Shown here: piece by piece, positions 30,905 to 41,119 of the stretch
Layout: the number at the start of each line of letters is the position of its first letter
Numbering within the stretch: the first letter of the stretch is position 1
Source of the DNA: Streptomyces sp. NBC_00525
Lineage (GTDB): Bacteria > Actinomycetota > Actinomycetes > Streptomycetales > Streptomycetaceae
Assembly (NCBI RefSeq): GCF_036346595.1
Contig: NZ_CP107834.1
Span: forward strand, 5,394,001-5,458,000
Direction: 5' to 3'
DNA: 64,000 nt
Translations under genes and position numbers: made by a program
The notes under the pieces: model-generated
The model's database searches: none
The model's input: only the letters and a program-made list of their open reading frames with translations
Told to the model about the DNA's origin: nothing

Positions 30905-30931
30905 CCCGGCCGCCGGGGACGGGCGGCCGGG
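30905..30931 (-). terminator. Intra-operon hairpin between deacetylase and glycosyltransferase genes
   Basis: The 10-base arms CCCGGCCGCC (30905-30914) and GGCGGCCGGG (30922-30931) are perfectly complementary with a 7-base loop. The hairpin lies 34 bases past the deacetylase stop and 57 bases before the glycosyltransferase start. It may partially end transcription or stabilise the upstream mRNA, setting different levels of the two proteins. Confidence 0.5.
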
Positions 30932-30964
30932 ACGGGAGGGCGGGACGGGAGGGCGTACGCGCTG

Positions 30965-33127
30965 TCAGCGCCCCGCGTCGTGGGGGACCTGCGCCACGAC
31001 GCCGGAGGGGACCTTCGTCCGGGGAGCGGGGTTTGTGGGCGTACCGGTCACGGCGGGTGTGCCGGTCACGGCGGGTGTGCCGTGCTGCGGTGCGGCCGCA
31101 GCGGCCGGCGCGTTCGCGGGCAGGTCCAGGGTGTACGGCAGGGCGGTGGCCGGGGCCCAGCCGGAGACCCGGCCGGCGTAGGCGGACCCGAAGCCGGTGC
31201 CGTCGTGCTCGGTGCCGGCGGGCATGGTGGCCGTGATCGACACGCCCGCGGGCGCCTGCACGGTCACGTCGTCGCCGATGCGGTAGGCGGTGACCTGGCC
31301 CGCGTCGAGGGCGGCCCGCCAGGCGGCGCGGCGCTGCATCTCGACGCCGATGTCCTTCATGCGGAGGTTCACCACGGGGGTGTCGGCGGTGAACAGGTCG
31401 TCGTAGCCGCCGAGCACACCGTCGAGCACCGGATAGGCGATGCGGTCCTCGGCGAGGTTCGCCTGGTGGATGAAGTGGGGCTTGGGATCGTTGGAGAGCA
31501 CGTGCCCCAGGGCGATCCGGGTCTCCAGCGGGACGATGTAGTCGGTGTAGCCGGTGGTGACGTTCAGCGGCGCGGCCAGGCAGGTGGTGGTGGCGGGGTT
31601 GTCCTCGCAGATCCCGCTGCCGCCCTGGGCGCGGCTGGTGTAGAGCCAGTTGTACTCGTCGACCTGCTCGGCCTCGCGCCCGGTGTTGTAGAAGATGTTC
31701 ATCGGGTAGCGGGAGATGGTCGTGGCGGGGCCGACCTGGCGCTGCACGGGGTCACGGGAGTTGTCCGAGCCCAGCCACTGGATGCCGGTGTCGGCGAGGG
31801 CGAGCTGCAGGTTGGGGTTGTCCACCGGCTGCTGCGGGGTCACCTTCAGACCGGAGTGCTCTCCGGTGACCAACTCCTTCTTTTCGAGCGGGAGTCCGGC
31901 CGCCACGCCCCAGGCCTCGTTGGTCGCGATCTCGTCGACGATGTCGTTCCGGCTGACCCACCGGGTGGAGCCGTTCGGGTTCGTCGCGCACTTCCACGGC
32001 ACCACGCTGATGTCCTGCACACAGCCGAGGAAGGCGTGGGTGTAGGTGTGGTTGATCCAGCGGAACGAATTCTTTTCGGTGATGAGCTTGTCGGCGAGGA
32101 GGTCCTGACCGCCGTTGTCCTCGCGGTGGTCGGCGCTGCCGGAGGCGTTGTAGGCCAGGTCGAAGGTGAAGTCGTGGCTGTTCTGCCAGGAGATGGCGTG
32201 ATCGACGTCGGCCGGGACCATGCGGATCGGGTCCGGGGTGCCCTCGCCCGGCTGGCAGTCCACGTCACCGGGGGTGCAGTTGAGGTCGGTGTCCCACCGG
32301 TCGTCGGCGGCGAACACGTCGTCCACGTGGACCGCGAAGTAGTTGCGGTCGGCGCCGAGGTGCACGCCGCCGGTCATCCACTCCACGATGCCCCTGGCCA
32401 GCAGCCGGAACTGCTGCTGGTACCGGTTGTAGACGAAGGTGACGACGAGTTCCTGCCGTCCGTCGTGCCGGTACTCGCCGACCAGGGAGCCCTTCGTGGC
32501 CCTCCCCGGGATGGTCGCCTGGACGTAGGGGGTGAAGTCGGCGCCCGTCACGGGCGTGGAGAGGTAGGCGTAGGACTCGCCCACGGTGGGGGAGTTGTCC
32601 TCGAACGGGACCGCGCCCTCCAGGTAGCCGAAGGGCCCGTCCTTGCCGGCCTGCGTCACCTCGGCCTGCATCCCGTCGGCGCTGCCGGCGTAGCCGGTGC
32701 CGACCGCCGCGTTGAGCCCGACCTGCGGACGGGCGTACGTGTAGGCGTCGACCTGGGGGATCGAGTACGCCTGCTCGTAGGCCACGAGGGCCGCCATCTC
32801 GGCGGAGCCGGTGGGGAAGGGGTTGTCGTTGGGCAGGACGACGGCCTGGTACTTCGCTCGCGGCCGGCCGTCGACGGTGTCGGCGAGGAAGGCGGCGTCG
32901 ATCACGGCTCGCCCGGAGTCGTTCAGATCGACCTCGGTGTACGGCGTTCCGGCGTCCTCCAGTTCGGCGGCTATCGCGTCGGTGGAGGGCCCCCCGTCGC
33001 TCACGACGAGCACGCGCAGATCGATGCGCGGTGCCGGATCGTCCGCCTGCGCGGTGGCAACGGGTAACCCGATGGTCGCCAACAGCGTGCTCACCAGGAG
33101 CGCGGTAGTGCGAATGGTCCGCTTCAT
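30965..33127 (-). CDS. Agd3-like (CE18-type) polysaccharide deacetylase, secreted
   Basis: This 720-residue exported protein has a signal peptide (about 1-28, ending ATAQA). An N-terminal alpha/beta region (about 35-245) is followed by a deacetylase barrel whose motifs replace the CE4 ones. HVDDVF (267-272) supplies the metal/acid aspartates, and NHTYTH (359-364) supplies the two metal-binding histidines. A C-terminal beta-region and a Pro/Thr-rich tail (repeated PAVTGT) follow. The overall layout resembles fungal Agd3, which partially de-N-acetylates galactosaminogalactan outside the cell. The codon for Leu21, inside the signal peptide, is TTA (33065-33067), implying bldA-dependent translation. 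The ATG at 33127 follows GGGAGGG. It is the first gene of the leftward operon. Confidence 0.85.
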   Translation of the reverse strand: MKRTIRTTALLVSTLLATIGLPVATAQADDPAPRIDLRVLVVSDGGPSTDAIAAELEDAGTPYTEVDLNDSGRAVIDAAFLADTVDGRPRAKYQAVVLPNDNPFPTGSAEMAALVAYEQAYSIPQVDAYTYARPQVGLNAAVGTGYAGSADGMQAEVTQAGKDGPFGYLEGAVPFEDNSPTVGESYAYLSTPVTGADFTPYVQATIPGRATKGSLVGEYRHDGRQELVVTFVYNRYQQQFRLLARGIVEWMTGGVHLGADRNYFAVHVDDVFAADDRWDTDLNCTPGDVDCQPGEGTPDPIRMVPADVDHAISWQNSHDFTFDLAYNASGSADHREDNGGQDLLADKLITEKNSFRWINHTYTHAFLGCVQDISVVPWKCATNPNGSTRWVSRNDIVDEIATNEAWGVAAGLPLEKKELVTGEHSGLKVTPQQPVDNPNLQLALADTGIQWLGSDNSRDPVQRQVGPATTISRYPMNIFYNTGREAEQVDEYNWLYTSRAQGGSGICEDNPATTTCLAAPLNVTTGYTDYIVPLETRIALGHVLSNDPKPHFIHQANLAEDRIAYPVLDGVLGGYDDLFTADTPVVNLRMKDIGVEMQRRAAWRAALDAGQVTAYRIGDDVTVQAPAGVSITATMPAGTEHDGTGFGSAYAGRVSGWAPATALPYTLDLPANAPAAAAAPQHGTPAVTGTPAVTGTPTNPAPRTKVPSGVVAQVPHDAGR

Positions 33128-33547
33128 GCGGTGGAAATCCCTCCCCAGGGCAGGGGAGGTCGGGCTCCATCCGGAGCCTGTCCCACCCCATGACCGTGCC
33201 GCCGCCTCTCTGAGGGCGGCGGTCGTTGACGCATCCGTCGTGTCACATGATGAGGGCCCACGTGGAGCTCTTGTGTGACTAACGGGAAACTTGACGGAAA
33301 AGCATATGTCTCGATCAATCCGACAAGGCGGTCGCCCTGGTTGGCCGCGGTGCGCTCGGCCCCTCGGAGCGCGGTTGAGCAGTGCCAATGGGCTAGACCG
33401 GAATGCCGAATCACGGTGGAGCCGGATCAAGTCAACTGACCGTCGGCATGCCGACGGCGGCCGGTATGGAGCAGGGGCCGGCCGCCGTCATTCATGAGAT
33501 CCCCGCTCAGCGGGGGCGCGCTCCGCCCGGGACGCGCGAGGGTGCGA
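33128..33547 (-). promoter_or_regulatory. Upstream region of the polysaccharide operon (420 bp, no gene)
   Basis: No credible gene is present. The region is less GC-rich than its surroundings near 33280-33330 (AAAAGCATATGTC on the plus strand), which makes it the likely site of the operon promoter on the minus strand. I cannot place -35/-10 boxes with confidence. The part near 33500-33547 also receives the 3' end of the small secreted protein gene. Confidence 0.4.
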
Positions 33548-34072
33548 TCACGCGCACAGCACCCGGGTCTCGGGCGTGTAGACGGGGCCGCCGCTGATGT
33601 TGGTGCTGTCGCTGAACTCCGCGTAGAAGTACGAGTAGAAGCCTATGTTGCCGTTGCAGCCGGAGTCGGCGGCGACCTGCAGCGTCAGGGTGACGGTACG
33701 GCTCTGACCTGGCGGAATGGTGGTCCCGTAGTTGCCGCCGAGGTCAGCCGGCCCGACGCCGGAACACGGGACGGCCCCCGTGGTCGTCGCCAGGCTGCAC
33801 CCGGTGAAGCTGTACTTGAGGTCGGGGCGCTGGGTGGTCAGCCAGGTGGGGTCGATGGTCTGGTAGACGAACCAGATGTCGTACGTCTGGTTGTTCTTGA
33901 TCGTCATCGACAGGTTCACCGCGCCGCCGGGCGTGGTGGTGGCCGCGTCGGTCGTGAACGACAGTTCGGCGGCCGGGTCGGCGGCGCTAGCGGAGGGCGC
34001 CATGCCGAAGAGCGAGAGGGCGACGGCGACGATTGCGGCGAGCCCGAGGCGTCTCGTGCGAGTGAGTCTCAT
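33548..34072 (-). CDS. Small secreted protein of unknown function
   Basis: This 174-residue protein has a clear Sec signal peptide (about 1-30, LGLAAIVAVALSLFGMAPSASA). A mature beta-rich domain follows (ELSFTTDAATTTPGGAVNLSMTIKNNQTYDIWFVYQ ... SRTVTLTLQVAADSGCNGNIGFYSYFYAEF), reminiscent of an immunoglobulin-like or DUF11-like fold. Four cysteines could form two disulphides. I do not recognise a named family. It reads in the same direction as the polysaccharide operon and ends 420 bp upstream of it, so it is probably its own transcript. Confidence 0.8.
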   Translation of the reverse strand: MRLTRTRRLGLAAIVAVALSLFGMAPSASAADPAAELSFTTDAATTTPGGAVNLSMTIKNNQTYDIWFVYQTIDPTWLTTQRPDLKYSFTGCSLATTTGAVPCSGVGPADLGGNYGTTIPPGQSRTVTLTLQVAADSGCNGNIGFYSYFYAEFSDSTNISGGPVYTPETRVLCA

Positions 34073-34469
34073 GGCTCGGGAGAGTAAGCACGGCCCGCAC
34101 ACACCGTCTGCACCCCGAGCCTCACCGTGCTCACGATGTGGCCGAAAGTGACCGTACGGTGAAGGTCTTGTGCAACTACCTTCACATGACAACCGGTATG
34201 CCTGTCCCCGCACGATAACCCCATGATGCGACCCGACAACGGAGAGTCGCCAAGTCTGACCCGGGCGGAAGTACGCCTATCGACACCAATGGCGAATTCC
34301 AAGACCCCCAAATCCCACCCGCCCCCGCGCGAACGCTACCGAGGCCACGACAGACACCCCCACGGCGGACGGCCGATGCGCGGCTGCGGGGGGGCGTGGC
34401 CGGGGGCGCCGAGACTCCGGGCCGACGAGGAGGACGAGCGGGACGATCTGGGGCCACGGGGCGGCCTGC
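34073..34469. other. 397-bp region between secreted protein gene and CRISPR array
   Basis: No gene, repeat or recognisable regulatory motif was found. It contains the upstream region of the secreted protein gene (minus strand) and abuts the trailer end of the CRISPR array. Confidence 0.5.
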
Positions 34470-37400
34470 GTAACAACCCTGCATGTGCGGGGACGACCAG
34501 TACCTCGAAATCGACGCCGAGCTGACCGGAGAACTACCCCCGCAGGTGCGGGGACGACCAGGTCGGAGGGCCGAACGGGTCGCGGTAGGCGGAACTACCC
34601 CCGCAGGTGCGGGGACGGCGCGATGACCTCCTGATCCGTCATGAGCCGGACCGAACTACCCCGCAGGTGCGGGGACGACGACGAGCCCGACATCGAGGCC
34701 CGCCAGATCTGCCGAACTACCCCCGCAGGTGCGGGGACGACGGAGAGGTCACCGCGCCCCAGCTCAAGACCCTGGAACTATCCTCGCAGGTGCGGGGACG
34801 ACTGAGCCGGCCGAGCGAGGCGGTGGCCATGGGCGGAACTACCCCCGCAGGTGCGGGGACGACTACTTCGTGCTGTGCACGCTGTACTTGCCGTCGGAAC
34901 CACCCCCGCAGGTGCGGGGACGACCCGAGACCCGTGATCGTCATCGGCGTGGGGACGGAACTACCCCCGCAGGTGCGGGGACGACGCCCAGCTCAGCCGG
35001 CACGACCACACGGTGGTGGAACTACCCCCGCAGGTGCGGGGACGACTACTCCAACGAGGTGTGGCAGAACTGGCGCCGCGAACTACCCCCCGCAGGTGCG
35101 GGGACGACGCGGTGAGGATCTGCGAGGCGATGCTGGGCAGGGAACTACCCCCGCAGGTGCGGGGACGACGGGTCTGGGTACGCTCCATGGCGGGCCTGCC
35201 TCGAACTACCCCCGCAGGTGCGGGGACGACGTCGGGCACGACGCGGCCCCACTCGGCGAGCGCGAACTACCCCCGCGGGTGCGGGGACGACTGACCGTGG
35301 ACATCACGCACCTGCTGAACCGGGGAACTACCCCCGCAGGTACGGGGACGACAGGACGATGCGCTCCTCGCGCGGCTGCCCGCCCGAACTACCCCCGCAG
35401 ATGCGGGGACGACTGGCCATCGGCCCGCGCGTGCGTCTTGCGCGGGGAACTACCCCCGCAGGTGCGGGGACGACCCGGTCGGCGTTGAGGCGCTCGGGCG
35501 ACCCGTGGAACTACCCCCGCGGGTGCGGGGACGACGGCGGGTACAGCGCGGCGTCGCACATGGCCGCGGAACTACCCCCGCGGGTGCGGGGACGACATCG
35601 CGGTCCCCGAGGGAGAGCTCGTGGTGGAGGAACTACCCCGCAGGTGCGGGGACGACTCAAGGCACCCACAGGTGCACCGCTCTCATAGGGAACTACCCCC
35701 GCAGGTGCGGGGACGACGTCACGGCCGGGTCCTGGCGGTTGAGCCGGAACGAACTACCCCCGCAGGTGCGGGGACGACTCGCGACCGGCGCCGGCATTAC
35801 GCGACTCGCTGGAACTACCCCCGCAGGTGCGGGGACGAAGGGGCTTTGCCATGTCGTCGTGCATGCGCAAGGGAACTACCCCCGCAGGTGCGGGGACGAC
35901 GAGCTGGAGAAGGCTGGCGTCGGCGGCCGGGGGGAACTACCCCCGCGGGTGCGGGGACGACCGGCCGACGCGCCGGGCGTACTTCCGCTACCTGGAACTA
36001 CCCCCGCGGGTGCGGGGACGACGCCATCACTCAGAAAGGCGACGGAAGCGGCGGGGAACTACCCCCGCGGGTGCGGGGACGACTAGTCATGGGCAAGGCG
36101 GAAGGCAACCGAGATGGAATACCCCCGCGGGTGCGGGGACGACGACGGCCAGGACATCCGCTACTTCAACGAGCGGGAACTACCCCCGCGGGTGCGGGGA
36201 CGACGCTCATGATCACCCAGAGGTGACGGGGAGCCGAGAACTACCCCCGCGGGTGCGGGGACGACCGCAAGCTCCTGCCGCCCAGCTGCCCGGCCCTGGA
36301 ACTACCCCCGCGGGTGCGGGGACGACATCACCGTGGCCGCGCAGCTCCACTACAGCCGGGAACTACCCCCGCGGGTGCGGGGACGACCGCCGGTCCCGCC
36401 CTGGTAGTTGAGGATCAGCAGAACTACCCCCGCGGGTGCGGGGACGACTCCTCATGATCGGCGCCGGCAGCGAAACCGCCGGAACTACCCCCGCGGGTGC
36501 GGGGACGACAACCTACTGGACTCAGGGGAGATCCCTTGGCCTGAACTACCCCCGCGGGTGCGGGGACGACCGGCGGCCGGGGAACGCGGGCGCCGGCGGA
36601 ACCGAACTACCCCCGCGGGTGCGGGGACGACTCAGCCCCCGCTCACCGGCGGCGGCATCGGATGGAACTACCCCCGCGGGTGCGGGGACGACACCGCGTC
36701 CTTGTACCAGGTGGCGACCGGGGCGGAACTACCCCCGCGGGTGCGGGGACGACGCCGCGACCTCGACGTCGTAGTCGTCCTGCGCGGAACTACCCCCGCG
36801 GGTGCGGGGACGACGACCCGCTTGTGCGTACGGCGGTGAGGGAGGGCGAACTACCCCCGCGGGTGCGGGGACGACCGAGGTCCTCGACGGTGGCGGGCCG
36901 GGTGCCGGGAACTACCCCTGCGGGTGCGGGGACGACTCGCCTCCACGCGTCGTCCACACCCCCGAGTCGGAACTACCCCCGCGGGTGCGGGGACGACGTG
37001 AGGTCCCTCGGGGAGAAACAGCCGCACCGGGAACTACCCCCGCGGGTGCGGGGACGACCAACAGCCACCCGGACCGCCTCTCGCACGTCGAGAACTACCC
37101 CCGCGGGTGCGGGGACGACGGCCGTCGCCCCGAGCACGGCGCCGCCCCGCGCGAACTACCCCCGCGGGTGCGGGGACGACGGCGGGTCGCACTCCGGGTA
37201 CGGAATGCCGTAGGAACTACCCCCGCGGGTGCGGCGACGACACGCCGGCAAAATGTTCTGGATCGATACGGCGGGAACTACCCCCGCGGGTGCGGGGACG
37301 ACCTCGCCGCGCTCGCCGCCCTGTGGGCCACCGTCGAACTACCCCCGCGGGTGCGGGGACGACACCTGGTGCTCGTATCGCTCGGCCCGGACGCCGGAAC

Positions 37401-38034
37401 TACCCCCGCGGGTGCGGGGACGACCCGTGCGACCGCGACCGCCTCCAGGGCGCGACCGAACTACCCCCGCGGGTGCGGGGACGACCGCACCCCGCACCCC
37501 CGGCACCGGCCCGTCTTCGAACTACCCCCGCGGGTGCGGGGACGACCTCCCCAGGGAATCCGAGCAACGCATCCATCACGAACTACCCCCGCGGGTGCGG
37601 GGACGACGCCGGCTCTTTCCCGGAGGTCTTCGGTGAGGCCGAACTACCCCCGCGGGTGCGGGGACGACTACGGGTTCTCAAGCCCCGTGCCGGACGGGGT
37701 GGAACTACCCCCGCGGGTGCGGGGACGACGAGCCGTCCTGGCATCCCCAGCACTGCCAGGAGGAACTACCCCCGCGGGTGCGGGGACGACGCCCGCACCT
37801 TCCCGGCCGTGGGAGTGGACCTCGAACTACCCCCGCGGGTGCGGGGACGACCTGGCCACGGCGTCGTACCCGGAGATGGCACCGGAACTACCCCCGCGGG
37901 TGCGGGGACGACACGCTCGCCACGCAGCTTCTTCCCCGCCGTGACGAACTACCCCCGCGGGTGCGGGGACGACACGGCCGCGACGACGCCGAACCAGAAC
38001 AGCGGGGAACTACCCCCGCGGGTGCGGGGACGAC
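34470..38034 (-). CRISPR. Type I-E CRISPR array, 59 repeats and 58 spacers
   Basis: I counted 59 repeat starts from 34470 to 38007 with a 61-bp period (28-bp repeats, mostly 33-bp spacers). Read on the minus strand the repeat begins GTCGTCCCCG, has an inverted-repeat stem CCCCGC/GCGGGG, and ends GGGGTAGTTC, like other actinobacterial type I-E repeats. This orientation and the degenerate repeat at 34470 (trailer) indicate that transcription runs leftward from a leader beside cas3. The 35 leader-proximal repeats carry GCGGG on the plus strand, while the older, leader-distal block is mostly GCAGG. Length variants occur at 34653, 35080, 35630 and 36117. The many open frames across the array are artefacts of the repeat. 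Confidence 0.98.
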
Positions 38035-38149
38035 ACTTCGTGACCTGCGGTGATGCTAGCGAGTGCGGTGGTTTTCCTTTACCTGCATTTCGGATCTGCT
38101 TCGGCTCGCTCAGGGGCGTTGTCAGTGGCACCGCCTAGTGTGCCAGGGC
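38035..38149 (-). promoter_or_regulatory. Predicted CRISPR leader and array promoter region
   Basis: The roughly 115 bp between the last intact repeat and cas3 are richer in A/T than the flanks (for example TGGTTTTCCTTTACC at 38069-38083). They sit at the homogeneous, newest end of the array, as a leader should. It would also have to hold the cas3 promoter on the other strand. No integration host factor-like motif can be assigned by eye. Confidence 0.6.
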
Positions 38150-38170
38150 GTGAGGGAAGAGGTGGATTCC

Positions 38171-41119
38171 GTGGCAGATCCTCGGTGTTCCGTGGTGCAG
38201 CTCATGAGGGACATGGGGCTGGCGCCCGACGTCGTGGAGCGGGTTTCGCGGTTTTGGGGGAAGTCCGCGGCCAGGAACGGCGGACGTACGCACCTGCTGA
38301 TCGGGCATCTGCTGGACACCGCCGCAGTGGCCGGGCTCATGTGGGACCGGTACCTCTCGCCGGCCTTTCGGCGCAGGCTGGATGAGATCAGCGGGGGCCG
38401 GGGCCGCCTGTGGTTCATGTGGGTGTGCGGCATTCACGACTGCGGCAAGGCGTGCCCGGCGTTTCAGGCCATGGACCCGATCGAGGCCGCCCCCGTGCAG
38501 GCGGCGGGGCTGACGTGGGGGCGGCAGCCGGCCAATCGGGGGAAGCGGTGGCGTCACGATGTTGCCGGGGCCGCCCTGCTCAAGCCTCGGCTGGTTGCCG
38601 AATGGGGGAGCGAGGAAGCCGCCGCGTGGGTGTGGCCCCTGGTGGCGGGGCACCACGGTGCGTTTCCGTCCGTCAAGAGCATCGAGCCGCCGTACCGAGG
38701 GGCAGAGGGAGAAGGGCCCGAGTGGGCCGAGGCGCAGCGCGCGGTGGTCGACGTGTTCACCCGTGCCATCGGGTTCGAGGACCTGGCGGACGCGCGCCCC
38801 GTGGGTGCCCTGCGGAAGGCGGAGCAACTCGCGCTGTCGGGCCTGATCGTCATGGCGGACTGGATCGCGAGCGGTGGCCGTACGGGCCGAGGGCTGGCAG
38901 ACGCCGGCCAGGTCTCGCTGGACGAAGCCCAGCGCCGCATGGAGTCGTGGTGGGACGAACTGCGCCTGCGCGGCGGCTGGCAGGGCCTCCCGCTGCCGGG
39001 CACCCGGCTGGCACCGCTGACCGACCGGCTGGGGGTGGTGCCACGCGCCTCGCAGCGGGAACTGGTGGAGCGGGCGTGGTCGATGCCGGTGCCGGGTCTC
39101 ATGGTCGCGGAGGCGCCCATGGGGGAGGGGAAGACAAAGGGCGCCCTCGCGGCCGCCGAGGTCCTGGCGGCGCGCTTCGGGCTCGATGGCGTGTTCGTCG
39201 CGATGCCCACCCAGGCCACGAGCGACCCGATGTACGAGCAGGTCCTGCAGTGGGTGCGTACCTTCGACCCGGAGCTCGAGTCGCAGGTCGCGCTCCTGCA
39301 CGGACGCCGGCGCTTCAACGCCTGGTGGCGGGCGATCTGGGAGGGGAAGACCCGCCCGGACACCGACGAGTGTGAATGCGCGGGCGAGGGAGCCGACTTC
39401 GGAGCCCTGGACGCGTACGACGACTTCGGAGGCATTGGCGAAGACGCCGACTTCGGCATGGCCCCGGCCGTACCGGAGTCGGCCGGAGACGTTCACTCCT
39501 CCGAGGCGGACGGCCCCGCCCACTGGTTCCTCGACAACAAGCGAGGGCTGCTCACCGCGTTCGGCGTCGGCACCGTGGACCACCTGCTGCACGCCGCGAC
39601 CCGCACCCGCCATGTCATGCTGCGGTTCGCCGGGCTCGCAGGCAAGGTCGTGATCGTCGACGAGGTCCACGCGGCGGACGTCTACATGCGGCAGTTCCTC
39701 GTGGAGGCGCTGCGCTGGCTGGGGCAGGCGGGGGTTCCGGTCGTGCTGCTCTCGGCGACGCTGCCGCCCGCGCAGCGGCAGCTCTTCGTGGACGCCTACC
39801 TGTCCGGAGCCCTGGGTACGGCGGACGTGCACCAGCCGGTTCCGGAACCCGCCGGGTACCCGTGCGTCACGGTCGCCTACGGCGTGGAGGGCCGAGCCGT
39901 CGCCGAGACATCCCGCGAGGCCGTGCCGTCCTGGCGCGCATCGATGCCCGTGGAGCTCGCCTGGCTGCCCGACACCGATGTCTCCGGTGCGCAGGTGGTG
40001 CGGGCGGTACGTGAGTCCGTCGCGGACGGTGGGGTGGTCCTGGTGGTGGTCAACCAGGTCGACCGCGCCCAGGCGATCCACGACGGCCTGCGCGAGGCCG
40101 GGTTCGACGGCGAGTTGCACTTGCTGCACGCGCGCATGTGCGCTGCCCACCGCGCCGACCGGACGGCGGAGTGCCTGCGTCTGATGGGGCCGAAGGCAGG
40201 TTCGGATCGGCCGGAGCGCATGGTGGTGATCGCCACACAACTCGCGGAGCAGTCCTTCGACGTGGACGCGGACGTGCTGATCACCGACCTGGCCCCCACC
40301 GACCTGCTCCTGCAACGCATCGGCCGACTGCACCGCCACAGCGGCACCCGCCGTCCCGACACCCACCGCGTGCCCAGGGTCCTGGTCACGGGCGCGGCGG
40401 CGGGACAGGACGGAGTCCCGCGCTTCCTCAAGGCTTCGGAGGAGATTTACGGCAGGTGGTCCCTGCTGCGGGCGGCAGCGCTCGTGGAGGAGGCCGCCGG
40501 CTCGCTCTCGGCCGCCCCGGATGCGCGGAGTGCGCGTACGCGGGGGAACGGGTGGAGCATCCCGGCCGACGTGCCGGAGCTGGTGGCCCGAGCCTACGGC
40601 GGCGACGGCGTCTGCCCGGCCGACTGGCACGAGACCGAAGCCCTGGACCAGTGGCAGGCGAAGGAGCGGCAGCGGGAGGACGAGGCTGGGGAGTTCCTTC
40701 TGTGTCGTCAGCGGGAATGGGCCTTCCCCACGCTTGAGGGCCTTCACTACGCGGACAGCCGGGTCGCCACCCAGGAGCAGCTCGACGCCGTCGTCCGGGA
40801 CGGCAGACCGACCGTCGAGGCGGTGATCGTCCATCGCGTTCCCGGTGGCTACCGGGCGTACGACGGCACCTGGCTCGGTATCCACGGCGAGGTGGACGAC
40901 GACGAGGTGACCGACCGGTTGATGGGCGGGATCATCCGCCTCCCGGCCGGGCTCACCGAAGCCGCTCAGGCCGAACTGCGCCCGCTGCCGGCGTGGGTGA
41001 ACCGCCCCTGGCTCAAGTACCGGCCGGCGCTGGTCCTGGAGGAGGACGGCACGGCGGTCCTGGGCACGCACAAGGTCTCGTACGACGACGTGCTGGGCCT
41101 GCTCATCGAGTGGGGGTGA
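38171..41119 (+). CDS. cas3: CRISPR-associated helicase/nuclease Cas3 (type I-E)
   Basis: This protein of about 982 residues degrades target DNA recruited by Cascade. An N-terminal HD nuclease domain has the histidines of THLLIGHLLDTAAVAG and the HD pair in CGIHDCGKACPAFQ. An SF2 helicase follows with Walker A APMGEGKTKGA, motif II VDEVHAADVY, SATLPP, and motif VI QRIGRLHRH. A C-terminal region of about 200 residues completes the usual Cas3 length. The start is ambiguous: GTG codons at 38150, 38162 and 38171 are in frame. 38171 is preferred because GAAGAGG lies 8 bases before it. It is the first gene of a rightward cas operon next to the array leader. Confidence 0.95.
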   Translation: MADPRCSVVQLMRDMGLAPDVVERVSRFWGKSAARNGGRTHLLIGHLLDTAAVAGLMWDRYLSPAFRRRLDEISGGRGRLWFMWVCGIHDCGKACPAFQAMDPIEAAPVQAAGLTWGRQPANRGKRWRHDVAGAALLKPRLVAEWGSEEAAAWVWPLVAGHHGAFPSVKSIEPPYRGAEGEGPEWAEAQRAVVDVFTRAIGFEDLADARPVGALRKAEQLALSGLIVMADWIASGGRTGRGLADAGQVSLDEAQRRMESWWDELRLRGGWQGLPLPGTRLAPLTDRLGVVPRASQRELVERAWSMPVPGLMVAEAPMGEGKTKGALAAAEVLAARFGLDGVFVAMPTQATSDPMYEQVLQWVRTFDPELESQVALLHGRRRFNAWWRAIWEGKTRPDTDECECAGEGADFGALDAYDDFGGIGEDADFGMAPAVPESAGDVHSSEADGPAHWFLDNKRGLLTAFGVGTVDHLLHAATRTRHVMLRFAGLAGKVVIVDEVHAADVYMRQFLVEALRWLGQAGVPVVLLSATLPPAQRQLFVDAYLSGALGTADVHQPVPEPAGYPCVTVAYGVEGRAVAETSREAVPSWRASMPVELAWLPDTDVSGAQVVRAVRESVADGGVVLVVVNQVDRAQAIHDGLREAGFDGELHLLHARMCAAHRADRTAECLRLMGPKAGSDRPERMVVIATQLAEQSFDVDADVLITDLAPTDLLLQRIGRLHRHSGTRRPDTHRVPRVLVTGAAAGQDGVPRFLKASEEIYGRWSLLRAAALVEEAAGSLSAAPDARSARTRGNGWSIPADVPELVARAYGGDGVCPADWHETEALDQWQAKERQREDEAGEFLLCRQREWAFPTLEGLHYADSRVATQEQLDAVVRDGRPTVEAVIVHRVPGGYRAYDGTWLGIHGEVDDDEVTDRLMGGIIRLPAGLTEAAQAELRPLPAWVNRPWLKYRPALVLEEDGTAVLGTHKVSYDDVLGLLIEWG

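Noticed and set aside
34607..38138. Several long open frames crossing the CRISPR array, rich in PPRVRGR-type repeats
   Set aside because: They follow the 61-bp repeat period through rotating frames and are artefacts of the array; no start sites or coding bias.
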